A stretch of 64,000 nt of DNA from Hyaloperonospora brassicae (lineage: Eukaryota; Oomycota; Peronosporomycetes; Peronosporales; Peronosporaceae), in contig CANTFL010000174.1 in assembly GCA_947650285.1 (NCBI GenBank), forward strand, positions 186,001 to 250,000, written 5' to 3'. The notes under the pieces are model-generated. The model was not told where the DNA came from, did not search any database, and saw only the letters and a list, made by a program, of their open reading frames with translations. A program made the translations under genes and the position numbers. Each line of letters begins with the position of its first letter. Within the stretch, counting starts at the first letter, position 1. Shown in pieces: positions 33,201 to 44,105 of the stretch.

Positions 33201-34864
33201 GTTTTTGGAAAACACTCACGAGAAAAATTGTATTCTTGTGTTTATCGATCGTTTCAGCAAGATGGTGCATCTTGCTGATGTCCCTGAGTCGATCACTGCA
33301 CACGGGTGGACGTGCGTCTTCATCGACACGATATTTCGACTTCACGGATTACCTCGTGAACTCGTATATGACCGCGATCCTCGGTTCACGGCGGAGTTTT
33401 GGCAATCCGTGTTCCGCACTTTGGGAACACGGTTAAAGATGTCAATCTCTGACCATCCTGAAACAGATGGTCATACAGAGCTTGCAAACATTGTATTCGA
33501 ATAAATACTTCGAGGATATGTCCACTCGTTCTAGAGTTGGAGTGAGTTCTTGCCGATGGTCGAATTCGCCATCAACAACTCCGTGTATGCGTCCACGACG
33601 CATGCACCGTTTTACGTGAATGGCCTACACCACCCACGTATTCCCGCCCTTATACAGAGTGCCTCTGGGTTAAGGAGGGGGAGGGACTCGCTCGAGCAAA
33701 AGCCGTTTTGGCATTTGCTCATCACGTATCATTGCTCATGCCGATACGTTCGATGTCGGTGTCGATAATGTCGACATCGAAGAAGTTGATCATATCAGTA
33801 GCGATGACGCTGCTGCTACATCAGCCACTGATGACGATGGTGGAATATTTATCATCGTCAACGATTATTCCAGCGAGGAAGTAAAGTCCCTCGCTGGAGA
33901 AGAGAATTATCGCTTAGCAGTGCGCACGAAGCGCACTGAAAGACAAAACAAAGAGTCAGCAGAGAGCTTTCTACTGACTCGAGAGGCGGTAGTTCGTTTC
34001 GTTCAGGTTCCATCGCAAATGCGGTGGACCGCCAGAAACGGAACGCAGACAAGAATGGAAGAGCAAATGTTCTTTCATTTAAAGTTAATGACCTAGTACT
34101 ACTGTCTACGGTAAAATTACCTGGATATGTAGTTACTAATGTAGAAAGTAGTAAAATAATGCCGAAACACATTATTCCCTTTCGTGTGTCGCAACGCAAA
34201 GGCAATGTATACACGATTGAGCTGCCTCGCAGGATGCGCACTCATCCTACTTTCTATATTGGTCATCTCCACCCGCAGTATCAGTACGAGCCTCTTCTGA
34301 GAACGGAGACAGTCGGCACGCTCAAGAATCCTTAACAGATTATTGTGATCACGGACCAAACGTTAATGTTGGTCCCTCAACAATTCCCTCTCGCGACAGG
34401 CTGCCTCTCGCTCGTCGCGCAATTGACGAGTCTCGCGTTCGTTCTCAAACTGAGCGACTGCGAAATTCGATCGATCGTTCTCCCGATCCTTACGGAGACG
34501 TCGCACAGGCGCCAGCAAGTCGTGCCGACGATGGTACTCGTGCTCCACGTCCTTCCTCAACTCGGCCAGGAATTGTTTGTGGCGAAAGAAGATCTACTCC
34601 AGGCCGAGCGGCTGAGCCGGACCTGGACTTTCCACCACCACCGAAGCCGCTAGTGGATGTTCTCGGTGGTCGACGCTTTCACGTGGGGCGTATATTGAGC
34701 CACCGCGTAGAGAACGGGGAGCGGACAAGTTATCTTGTCCGCTGACGTGGGTATCCACCATCTTATGGCAGCTGGGAACCACGACCCCAGCTGATGGCTG
34801 ATGTTGAGGGTCTCGTCCACCAGTATGACAAGACACATCCGATAGGTCCGAGGGCCTATCGGTA
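30278..34864 (+). pseudogene. E2 pol polyprotein with RT-dead deletion, broken
   Basis: Protease (LVDCEPSNNFV, where Gly-Ala of the active loop is changed), RT, RNase H (DTSDFAIGCALMQF), integrase (VSDxD-type core, here YDRDPRFTAEFW at 33368; ETDGHTELAN), and chromodomain (FHVGRILSHRVENGERTSYL, from about 34671), ending at TAA 34862-34864. Lesions shared with E3 and E4: TAG 31594-31596, TGA 31804-31806, and a 56-nt deletion at the GATGTGT word 31853-31859 that removes the YFDD motif. Private lesions include TAG 33169-33171, TAA at 33502 and TGA at 34743. Confidence 0.88.
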
Positions 34865-35901
34865 AACACGCGCTTTTGTCCCTTCTGGACAAATTGCAAA
34901 TTTGCAACCGCGTCCCGGATCTCAGCCGAGATGTGTGACCTTTCCCAGCGCAAACTACGGGGATACACGTCCCTATGTAAACGTTGCGAGTTGTCAACAC
35001 AACTCGAACAAGGTTCACCACATGTGAGGCAAGGAATGCCTGACTCACTCGACAATCGATGCAGCCGGTATCTTGCACCGGCTGGCGTTCGCTTTTCAGA
35101 CTTGAAGCGTACTGCTTCAAGTTTTTAGAACCATCCTTCTTGTCCAAATTTCTTGACGTTTTGGATGAACGCGTTCCACGCCTCCGAAAGCGAGGCTTTA
35201 CCACGCTTCTGGTTACCGTGTACCACCGATGCTTAAAAAGCATCGAGACAAAAGTCTTCTCCAGCGCGAAAGTTCTTCGCGCTGAAACTAAAGCATGAAG
35301 ATCACTCGCATCGTATAATGGGATGGATGATGTTGACTTGTCTCGTGAGACAAGCTATTGATGAGTAGTTTGGGCAAACGCCACGGCTTCAACTCATCGC
35401 GTTTCAACGTCGTACTCTAGTCGGTACCACAGTCTTCAGTATTACGACGGCTCGCGCAATTGTCAACTCGCTCAGGAGAAGGATCACGAGTTAACCGAGG
35501 TGATAAGTAATCATACTCATCACCGTCTTCATCATCACTGCCAAAAAAACTGTTACACATGTCGCGAGTCTGTTCGTTTGGCAAACCCCTTGATGGACAA
35601 GTCACCGCATGTGATTGCGATGCCTCTAAAGCCTTTACCGAGTCCGACACATCTGACTCGCCATAGTAGCTGACCCTTACCCGGGGTCAACGTGTGCGTG
35701 AGGTGTGATACCACATGCGCCTGCAGCGAACACTGCTGCAAGCGGAAAACGAGCAGCAGACGACAAGTCGCCTGCCGCAGAGGCTGTCACGTTAGCAGAC
35801 TGTGTCGTCTTTGAATCACCCCGCACAGATATGTTAACTATGCGAGGCAAGGTCAGGTATGAATGGATCTGACCAACAAGTGCTCCCCGTCCCATTGGCA
35901 T
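34363..35901 (-). pseudogene. E2 antisense gene, diverged and broken
   Basis: On the minus strand the N-terminal part from MPMGRGALVGQIHSYLTL (35901) contains IVNISVRGDSKTTQSANV, aligned with IVNMSMRGDARHTESLPV of E1. Next come LPNEQTRDMCNSFFGSDDED (35417-35650), matching NERTRDMHHSLFGSDDES of E4, then the Cys cluster GIPCLTCGEPCSSC (about 35030) and a charged coiled coil (HRRHDLLAPVRRLRKDREND, 34363-34560). Although the DNA is strongly diverged from E1 and E4, the protein character is kept. Several stops interrupt it. Confidence 0.55.
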
Positions 35902-35960
35902 CCAACGAGTCGCCACAAAAGTTTCGATAGTCACAAGGTGACTATCATTAAAGGGGGTGA

Positions 35961-36373
35961 TGTAATGGGGTAGCCCGTTACATGATATTGCCATTTAGAA
36001 GAAGATGAAAGTAAAGAATATGACGTTGAATATCCTTTTACAACATCACTAAGTATAGTGATATTGTTGGGATGACCGAAGGGTCTACTCATTGTTTGAT
36101 ATTGAGATGACATTTACCCACCATTCGCTGCTAGACGCGCGCAACGGGTGGTGAGCAAGGGACCCACATAGGAGAAGATAGTTTAATGTAGTTAGAGTAA
36201 GTCAAAGATGATTTATTAACTTCATAACTATACTAAATAAACAGGTCTACTTTTCCCTCAAGACAGAGCTTTCGGGTTCTGCTTTGCCCACCGCTTCCTC
36301 GGTTGCCATTTGTACGCTTGTCGGGCACACGTCACCCTTGCGTTAAGTTCACGCAAGGGTGTGCCCCGTTACA
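35961..36373 (+). repeat. Chimeric LTR joining E2 and E3
   Basis: The first about 170 bp (TGTAATGGGGTAGCCCGTTA...) match the E2/solo-LTR subfamily. From about 36150 on, the sequence (GACCCACATAGGAGAAGATA...) matches the second half of the E3 3' LTR at 43661-44105. It is followed by a primer site and gag, so it serves as 3' LTR of E2 and 5' LTR of E3. The switch lies in the block GACGCGCGCAA...GGGTGGTGAG shared by both subfamilies. Confidence 0.85.
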
Positions 36374-36421
36374 CCTGGTAGTGCTTTGTAGTCCTTCCAG
36401 CGACCAAGAATCTCATCCATC

Positions 36422-37577
36422 ATGAACATGATGGATGAGGGAGAAAGCTTTCACGCGACGTGTGAAGGCTTTGCCCATTTAAGTGATCCCGAATGGGTCG
36501 CGGTAGGTCTAATGAGCTCTTCCGTGGGCGAGCTCGCCATTAGCGCCATGTTGGGGTCTCTAGACAGAGACCAACAACATGCCGCTATAGCCAAGTTCAT
36601 CCAAAGTGAACTTGTCGCCGAAAGGGAGAAAGTAGCCTTGCTTCACCAGCAAGGCTCTCAACAGGCCGAGCAGTTGAGAGAACTCGGTGCTCAACAGACA
36701 GAGCTGTTGAGACAGCAGCAATTTGATGCTGCTGTGAGCGGGACGACACATGCATGTGTCGTCCCGAAATCTTGAAGGGAGATATCTCCAAGTACAGAGC
36801 AGTCGAAGAAGACTCCCTGTTGTTGTGGGTCGTCGAACTCGACAGAGCCATAAAGGCACGTTGTATCGACGATGAGCAAATGAAATTAGCATTTGCTCAA
36901 TCCCATTTGGCGGGACGCGCCAAGCCTTGGGCCTTAGAGCTGGAGATGAGCGACCCATATGCTTTTGAGTCGCTCGAATACTTCAGAACCCGGCTCAAAC
37001 GTACGTTCGAGCCGCCAAGATCAGAGTTCACAGCTCGATCGGATCTTCTAAAGCTCAAAAGGGTAAGCGTGACGTGCACGCTTACGCCCAACATATACGA
37101 CTTCTTGCGAGTAGTATAACCGCTAACCCAGTGCGTGAAATTACGTTGATTACCGTGTTAATGCAAGGGCTAGCTGAGGGGCCCGTCCGAAATAACCTGT
37201 TCCGTCTAGAGTTGGATGCTCTAGAAGATGCGATATCAGCCGCGGAACAGGAAGATTTTAGCATGATACAAGCTCATGCTAGCTCAAACTCTTATCGTCC
37301 ACCAAGACGACAAGAGATCGGAGGTCCAGAACCAATGGACCTCTGCTATGTTGAGAGCGGGAAACCTTGCTCTTCAAACAACAAGAGATTGCAGAAGTGC
37401 AATTGCTGTCAGAAGTTGAAACACTACGCATATGAGTGTAGTGCTCCACGCCCAGTACCAAACAGTACTGAGCGAATTGGTCGTTCATTTGCCAAAAGAG
37501 GCAATGGGCGTGGGTCCAGCACTGTTGCGAAGCCGCAACAGCGAGACGGACCATCAAAAAATGGTCGGGGTCAGTAG
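36422..37577 (+). pseudogene. E3 gag, broken
   Basis: Start MNMMDEGESFHATCEGFAHL. The Gag core GDISKYRAVEEDSLLLWVVE is followed by PYAFESLEYFRTRLKRTFEP, intact where E1 and E4 have a 1-nt deletion. The zinc knuckle CNCCQKLKHYAYEC is complete. Frame changes occur at about 36765 and 37065. The last segment from about 37074 to TAG 37575-37577 is open. Confidence 0.85.
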
Positions 37578-37599
37578 GGGCGGAGCGCCCTACTGATCC
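37556..37599 (+). promoter_or_regulatory. E3 gag-pol -1 ribosomal frameshift site
   Basis: A AAA AAT at 37556-37562 in the gag frame, then the same stem-loop as in E1 beginning 5 nt later, with the gag TAG inside the 5' arm. The pol frame opens at 37562. Confidence 0.8.
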
Positions 37600-40500
37600 A
37601 GCAACCTCAAGGGAATTTGCAAATATCTTGACGAAAGTTGCTCCAGATACACAATCATTGTGTGTCTCTGCACCTGGTGATGACGTTTCGATCATCACCT
37701 TGAAGTTGGAAGCGACAAATGATTTGTCTCTTCGTGCCCTAGTAGACTGTGGGGCGTCGAACAACTTTGTTTGACGTCAGTCCTTAGAGGGTCGTAGGCT
37801 CAAGTTCGTTGAGCGCGACATTCCCCTCACGAGTATGACGGTGCGCCTTGCAACAGGCGCATCGATTACCGTTGAGAAACGTGTAGTAGGAATCCACAAC
37901 ACGTTGAAGGGCGAACAGTACGATGATGACATCATCGTACAGGATCTGGATGACAAATTCGATGTCATCCTGGGATTACCTTGGCTCAGAAGGTACGAGC
38001 CAAGGGTGAGCTGTCAGCATCGATCCGTGAAGTTGCCTGCCGCTTGTTCATCAGATGGTCATCTGATGAACGTCATGGAGCGTCCACAAGCGTACGAACG
38101 TACTGCGATTGAGTGCGATGGCCTCACTTGCGGTACAGTCGTTAGCACGACTGCACAAGACCACAGTGTAGATGATCACTACACTGCGGGGCAAGCTCCC
38201 GGCAGCTGTACAGAGGCACTGGCAGCGCCGAAGGTCCACCACTCGAATAAGTCGAGTGGACCGGGACGTGGATGCACACCTAGCGGATAAGGTCCTGGAC
38301 AGAAGAAATATGGTTGCCCACAAAAGGTCAACACGGTCATCCTAGGTCTACTGTAGATTCAACCGTAGAGGATCAGTCCCGGACTGTGGTTGCACAGCCC
38401 CAGTCAAAAGACGTAGAGGGAATAAGTCTTCACGTGATTGAGGGAGGACTTCCTCTCGAGTTACTTGTTGAGAGAATCAGGCTCTCAACAACCTGTAGAA
38501 GCAAGTTTCCAGGAAGAAACCGAGACGTCGAACGTCTTGGTCAATGACAGGATCAAGTGTAGGCGCTTATACACTTGATCTGATTGTGCCTCCGAAGTTA
38601 ACTTCAGAGATAACTCAGTTGCCAACGCTAGAACCGAAACGGTTCTTGCGTGATCTGCGTAGTGACAAAGTCAAGCAGATCTGCATACTCGTCACAGAGG
38701 ATGAGTATGTGGCCGATATTCGGTCGGCCACAGTATTTGCTGAGAACGAACGGGTTCTCAGCAGATCATCGATGGACGAAAGTGTCCTCGATCAGAAGAC
38801 TCGGATTGAGCGATACACGTCTCAATCCTGGGAGTCACTTCAGGCAAATTATTTGTATAAGGATTTGATCGAATTCAAGGATGTGTTCCCTGGATCCGTA
38901 CCTTGCGAGTTGCCTACGTACAAAGGCACTCGACACGAGATCGAGCTCAAACCGGGCTCGAAGTACTGTTTCATGAAGCAGTGGCCACTGCCTCGTGAAC
39001 AAGTACTAGCGATCGACAAGTTCTTTGCCGATCGATTAGAAGCGGGCCATGTGAGAGGATCAACTTCCCCTCACAGAGCTCCGGCCTTCTGTGTGCGAAA
39101 GCCCACAGGTCGATAGCGGATGGTGCACGCATTCAACAAGTTGAATGCTGCAACGGTACCGACTCAGACGCAGATACCGAGGAAGGACGTAATCATAGAT
39201 GGTATGTCAAAGAGTACCATCTTCTCGTCCATGGATCGGATGGACGGATTCTATCAGATCCTCATACGTGCACGGTACATCCCGTACACGGCAGTGAGCA
39301 ACCCAAGCTGTTATCTGTGGGAGTGACAAGTGATGCCACAGGAGCTGAGTAACGCCCCTGCAACGTTCAAAAGATGTGTTCGTCCGTAGCCGGGCTATGG
39401 ACGGGAAGACGGACGTTGAAGTTCACAGAGCTCACGTTCGTCAAGTTTAGTCAACTTGTAGGGGAGCATAAGTTGAACGCCAACCTCAAGAAGTTCATAT
39501 TCGCGGCTAGCAAAATATTAATTCTTGCGTGTATCGTTGGCAAGAATGGTGTACGCCTCGATCCCGAGAGGATCAAGGCGATCACCAACTGGCCAGTGCC
39601 AGTCGATGTCAAGGGACTGCGAAAGTTGCTTAGAATACCGGCGAAATTGCACAAGTATTCGTTTAAATGTGCCAAGATGACTGTTTATCTTCCTTGCTTG
39701 CTCAAGAAACATGTCAAGTGGTCATGGAACGCTGATTGTCAGCTTCCTTTGAAGTTATCAAGAAAAGCCTGATGCAATTGCCCATGTTAGCGATTGCAGA
39801 TCAGGACAGACCATTTCATGTGGTCTGTGACACCGGCGATTTTGCGATCGGCTGTGCGTTAATGCAGTTCGATGCAGATGGCGCGGAGCGCGTCAGCTGC
39901 TATCAATCTCGTCAGCTGCAATGAGCTGAGCGTAACTACCCAGTGCATGACAAGGAACTCCTTGCCATGAAGTACGCACTGGCTAAGTTCCGGGTCTATC
40001 TCTTGGGAGATAGACCGTTTGTTGTCTATACGGACCATGCGTCATTACGCACGGCCGTAAACAGCCCACACCTCTCGCAAATAATGGCGAAGTGGCTGTC
40101 TTTCTTCGCGGAGTATAACTTCTCCGTGGAGTATAAACCAGGACGACTCAACGTCGTCGCTGATGCGCTTTCGCGCCGGCCCGATTTCGAGCCGGACGCA
40201 CAGTTCAACAGTGAGGATAAGCCCACTGTTGCGACACTGTCATTCAGTGTCCCGTCGTCAAGCTTTACTTGAAGACGTAAGAAAGGATTACGCAGAAGAT
40301 AAGGATCTTCTGTAGTTGATGAATCATCTGGTGAATCCATCCAGTGTATCAATGAGGGATTTACCGGCTTTGTACCGATCCTCCTCGGATCGGTATACGA
40401 CACGCAACGGATTGATGTACTATACAGCTGTTGCCGACGACACGCCTCGTGTCGTCGTCCCCACTCATGATGAATTGCGATTACGCATCATGTATGAGTG

Positions 40501-42410
40501 TCACGATGCCCCAACAAGCGGCCATCGTGGAAGGGAAAAGACTTACCTCACGGTAAGTCGTGACTTTTACTGTACCCGCCAGATTCAGTTTACACGCAAG
40601 TACATACGTGCTTGCGAGGTTTGTCAACGGGTGAAGCCTAGTCCTTCATCCCGTGCGCCATTGCAGCCTCTGCTTGTACCGACAGAGTGCTGGCAGTCCG
40701 TTTCAATGGACTTCGTCTTCGGTTTTCCCGAAGACGCTCACAAGAATAATGGCATTCTTGTGTTTGTTGACCGATTCAGCAAGATGGTGCATCTTGCTGC
40801 CGTCCCTGAGTCGATCAAGGCTCAAAGTTGTGCTCGTGTCTTTCTCGACACGTTCTTTAGACTCCACGGGTTACCCCGTGAACTCGTATCCGACCGTGAT
40901 CCTCGATTCACGGCGGCGTTTTGGGAAACTGTGTTCCGTTCTCTTGGAACACGATTGAAGATGTATACTTCTGACCATCCCGAAACAGATGGTCAGACGG
41001 AACGTGCGAATCGTGTCCTCGAAGAGATCCTTCGAGGATATGTCCACTCGTTTCCGAGTTGGAGCGAATTCCTCCCCATGGTAGAATTCGCCATCAATAA
41101 TTCGGTGCATGCTTCAACACAGCACACATCATTTTACATGAATGGCTTATGCCATCCACGTGTGCCCACCCTTCTAGAGTATGACTCTTGGATAAGGGGG
41201 GAGGGACTCGCTCGAGCGTAAACCGTTTTGGCTCTTGATCATTACGTGTTGACGCTAACGTCGTCACGTATGATGCCGATATCGATCAGGTCGACATCGA
41301 CGAAGAAAATCACCTCAATATTAGCGACAACGCTATTATTGACTCGGAAAATGATGACGATGCTGGTATTTTCATCATTGCCAACGATTATCTCAGCGAG
41401 CATGACAACATCTTCGCCGGTGAACAGAAAGAGGAAAGCACTCTTTATGCAGTTCGCACAAGAGAAACAGAACAAAACAACGCCGAGTCAGCAGAAGGAT
41501 TTCTACTGGCTCGCGAAGCAGTGGTCCGTTTTGTACAGGATTCCATCGCTTACGCGGTGGACCGTCAGAAATGGAACGCTGACAAGAATGGAAGGGCAAA
41601 TATACATTCATTTTCGAAGGCTAATTCGTCTTACTATCTACAATAAACCTACCTAGACACGTAGTGACTAACGTGGGCAGCAGTAAACTACTGCCCAAGT
41701 ATATCGGTCCCTTTCGTGTGCTAAACCGACAGTGTAACGCATACACGATCGAGCTGCCACGTAGGATGCGCACGCAACCTACGTTTTACGTGGGGCGATT
41801 CAGACCGTACTGTCGATACGAGCCTTCTTCTTCCGATGAAGATAGCCCCCATATTCAAGAACATACATCAAGTTCTTGCGCACGCGCTCCAGACGTTCAA
41901 CCTGGACGCGCATATCATAATTCTCTCCGTTTAAACGAAGTATCTCTCCGCGAGCTGTCACCAGCTCACCAACGAGGGAGCGGACATCGCGCTCGGCCTG
42001 CAGCTGCGCAACCGCATACTCAGCACGGTCATTCGCACGGTCCGTCTCGTGGTCTTTGAAGTGCTTCCGCAAAAAATCAGTCAGAGCGTAACGCCTGTCC
42101 CTCTCGTGCTCCAAATCATCGCGCAATTCAACGATCGCGCGATCCATCTCGTAAGGATCGAGATGGTGAGCAGAAAAACTTGGAGGAGGTCTTTTATCCT
42201 CCCCCACATCCTTGAATGGACTCACACGGTGGTCAACGCTTCCTTGTGGAGCGTATCTTGAACCACCGTGACGATTCAAAATCAAGGGCGAGTTACCTCG
42301 CCCAGTGGCGGGGGTATCCACCCTCTTGTACAAGCTAGGAAACCCGCTCCCAGCTGATGATGGGTGTGGCCGGTCTTGTCGAGCATTACGACGAGACACA
42401 CCCTTTTTTG
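37562..42410 (+). pseudogene. E3 pol polyprotein with RT-dead deletion, broken
   Basis: Protease LVDCGASNNFV is followed at once by TGA 37772-37774, shared with E4. RT carries TAG 39114-39116, TGA 39324-39326 and the 56-nt YFDD deletion at 39373-39379, all shared with E2 and E4. RNase H (DTGDFAIGCALMQF) has TGA 39922-39924, shared with E4. Integrase from 40316 to 41221 is open, with HHCC (HDAPTSGH ... CEVCQRVK), MDFVFGF, SDRDPRF and TERANR. The linker and chromodomain (FLVERILNHRDDSKSRASYL, from 42240) follow after frame changes near 41220 and 41640. Confidence 0.88.
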
Positions 42411-43528
42411 GTTGTGGGCCATCGTCGTACGAACGATCGCCGCAGTCATAAAGGGATTTCAAATTCCCAATCCCTTCGCGCATCTCAGACGAGATGCGCG
42501 CCCTCCAGTAGGGCTGATAAAGGAGGTACGCCTCCTTAGGAACGCGAAGTGAGTTGTCAACACAACTCATACACTTCTCTCCCCACGAGAGGTAAGGTAA
42601 ACCTGCCTCTCGGAATGATCAATTCAATTTATACCGTGCACCGACATGCGACTTCTGTACAAACTTGCTGCGAGCACCATCAAGTTTGTCTAGCAAAGAC
42701 TGTCGAACAACATTCAAAATTTTGGCGATAAATGCGTTCCACGTCTGCACCAACGAGTGCGGGTCTTTCTTCTTGTTCAAGTGGAATTATCGATTTCTGA
42801 AAAAGACATCGATGTAAAAATTATGCTCAGTGCGAAAAAATTTCGTACTGACATCAAAACCATGGAGCTTTGATGAGCCAAAGAGTGGGATCTGACAGCC
42901 CCCAGTGGTATAACCATACCACTCTCTCTGCTCTCTCTAAGATGGCATCCATTGCTTGCGCTCAGAAGCAGATCGGGTAGCATCACGATCCTACTCCTCT
43001 TTCGTGGTGCCAATATAACCGGCACCACTATCACGGCTATGGATACGATGACTCCGTACGGAGTCATCGACACCCAGATGAGAACTTACGTCCTTTTGTT
43101 GCATACTTTCGTCATCCGAATACGAGCGCGATCGGTTCGATCGCGGTGACGAGTTCTAGAACTCGTCGGATGAACAGAAGATATCGTACTGCAGCTCTTT
43201 GACGAGACTGCCGCGAGGCGCAGCAGTCTTCGTGATCCGCGACCTTCCGGTCGGGCTTTACAGACGATTGTAATTCGGACGGTGCGTCCGACTCGCCCGA
43301 ATAGACCACGTCTATGTCGGGGCCATGGTCCATGGAACTACCACCCGCATCAGACCCTGCGGGTGAAGAAGCTGTACGTGGATGACCACGTGCACCTACA
43401 ACTACGGGAGTTGCAGGCTTTTTGTCAGCAACAGCAGGCGGATAACCACCTGCTGCTATATCTTGTGCGTCTTGTTCTCCGGCTGCACGCATCCGTGCAG
43501 CAGCTTCAGTCGCGGCCTTGCTCGTCAT
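41800..43528 (-). pseudogene. E3 antisense gene; 256-codon C-terminal part fully open
   Basis: On the minus strand the likely start is MTSKAATEAAARMRAAGEQD at 43528. A motif PDIDVVYSGESDAPSELQ follows (about 43300). After lesions in the middle, an uninterrupted 256-codon frame runs 42570-41800. It contains HHLDPYEMDRAIVELRDDLE, a charged coiled coil ending NYDMRVQVERLERVRKNLMY, and a basic C-terminus HRKKKARIDS that could be a nuclear signal. This part lies opposite the pol linker and chromodomain. The same order is seen in E4 with clear amino-acid divergence, which argues for selection on this strand. No known family was recognised. Confidence 0.62.
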
Positions 43529-43646
43529 GGTCTGCGAAGTGGAAATGAAAAAGAAAATACCAACAATTGCTCCCCGTCCCCAGAGCGACACGACGGTAGT
43601 CACTCTGTCACAACCAATCATATAATTTACTATAGTGACTGATGGT

Positions 43647-43660
43647 GAAGGGAGGGGTGG
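43647..43660 (+). other. E3 polypurine tract
   Basis: GAAGGGAGGGGTGG sits next to the TG of the 3' LTR. Confidence 0.75.
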
Positions 43661-44105
43661 TGTAACGGAGTGAGCCCGTTACATAAAAATTGGTACGAAA
43701 GCACCAATTTATGAATATTATCTGTTTTGATAATATGCAATCAACATCACTCGAAATGAGTGATGTTGTCGGATTATTATCGCTAAGGATAATATCCGTG
43801 GAGGGGTCCACTTCTCGGTTTATGTACGGTGTACGTCAACCAGCTCAACCACCAATCGCTGCTGGACGCGCGCAATGGGTGGTGAGCAAGAGACCCACAT
43901 AGGAGAAGATAGTTTAATGTAGTTAGAGTAAGTCAAAGATGATTTATTAACGTTATAACTATACTAAATAAACAGGTCTACTTTTCCCTCGAGACAGAGA
44001 TTTCGGGTTCTGCTTTGCCTACCGCTTCCTCGGTTGTCCTTTTTACGCTTGTCGGGCACACGTCACCCTTGCGTTAAGTTCACGGAAGGGGTATGCCCCG
44101 TTACA
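43661..44105 (+). repeat. E3 3' LTR
   Basis: The 445-bp LTR starts TGTAACGGAGTGAGCCCGTT and ends CCCCGTTACA. Its second half matches the chimeric LTR; its first half (GATAATATGCAATCAAC...) is unlike any other LTR in the window. Confidence 0.9.

Larger units (their letters stand above)
28735..36373 (+). mobile_element. E2: Ty3/gypsy chromovirus, fused to E3
   Basis: The element has a 5' LTR (28735-29177), PBS, gag, pol with chromodomain, antisense gene and a 3' LTR that is chimeric and shared with E3. Its gag and 3' half are clearly diverged from E1, E3 and E4. A central block (about 31020-32590) is nearly identical to E3 and E4, so it is a mosaic. The left flank GTAAA does not match AGCAC, the right flank of E3, as expected if two elements were fused by recombination. 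Confidence 0.88.
36374..44105 (+). mobile_element. E3: Ty3/gypsy chromovirus, fused to E2
   Basis: Primer site TGGTAGTGCTTTGTAGTCC at 36376, gag, frameshift site, pol with chromodomain, antisense gene, polypurine tract and a 445-bp 3' LTR. The block from about 37200 to 41200 is nearly identical to E4 and E1. The antisense and 3' regions (41225 on) are diverged. Confidence 0.9.

Noticed and set aside
28735..44105. E2 and E3 as two separately inserted complete elements
   Set aside because: Only one LTR lies between them and it is chimeric, and the outer flanks do not form a target duplication.
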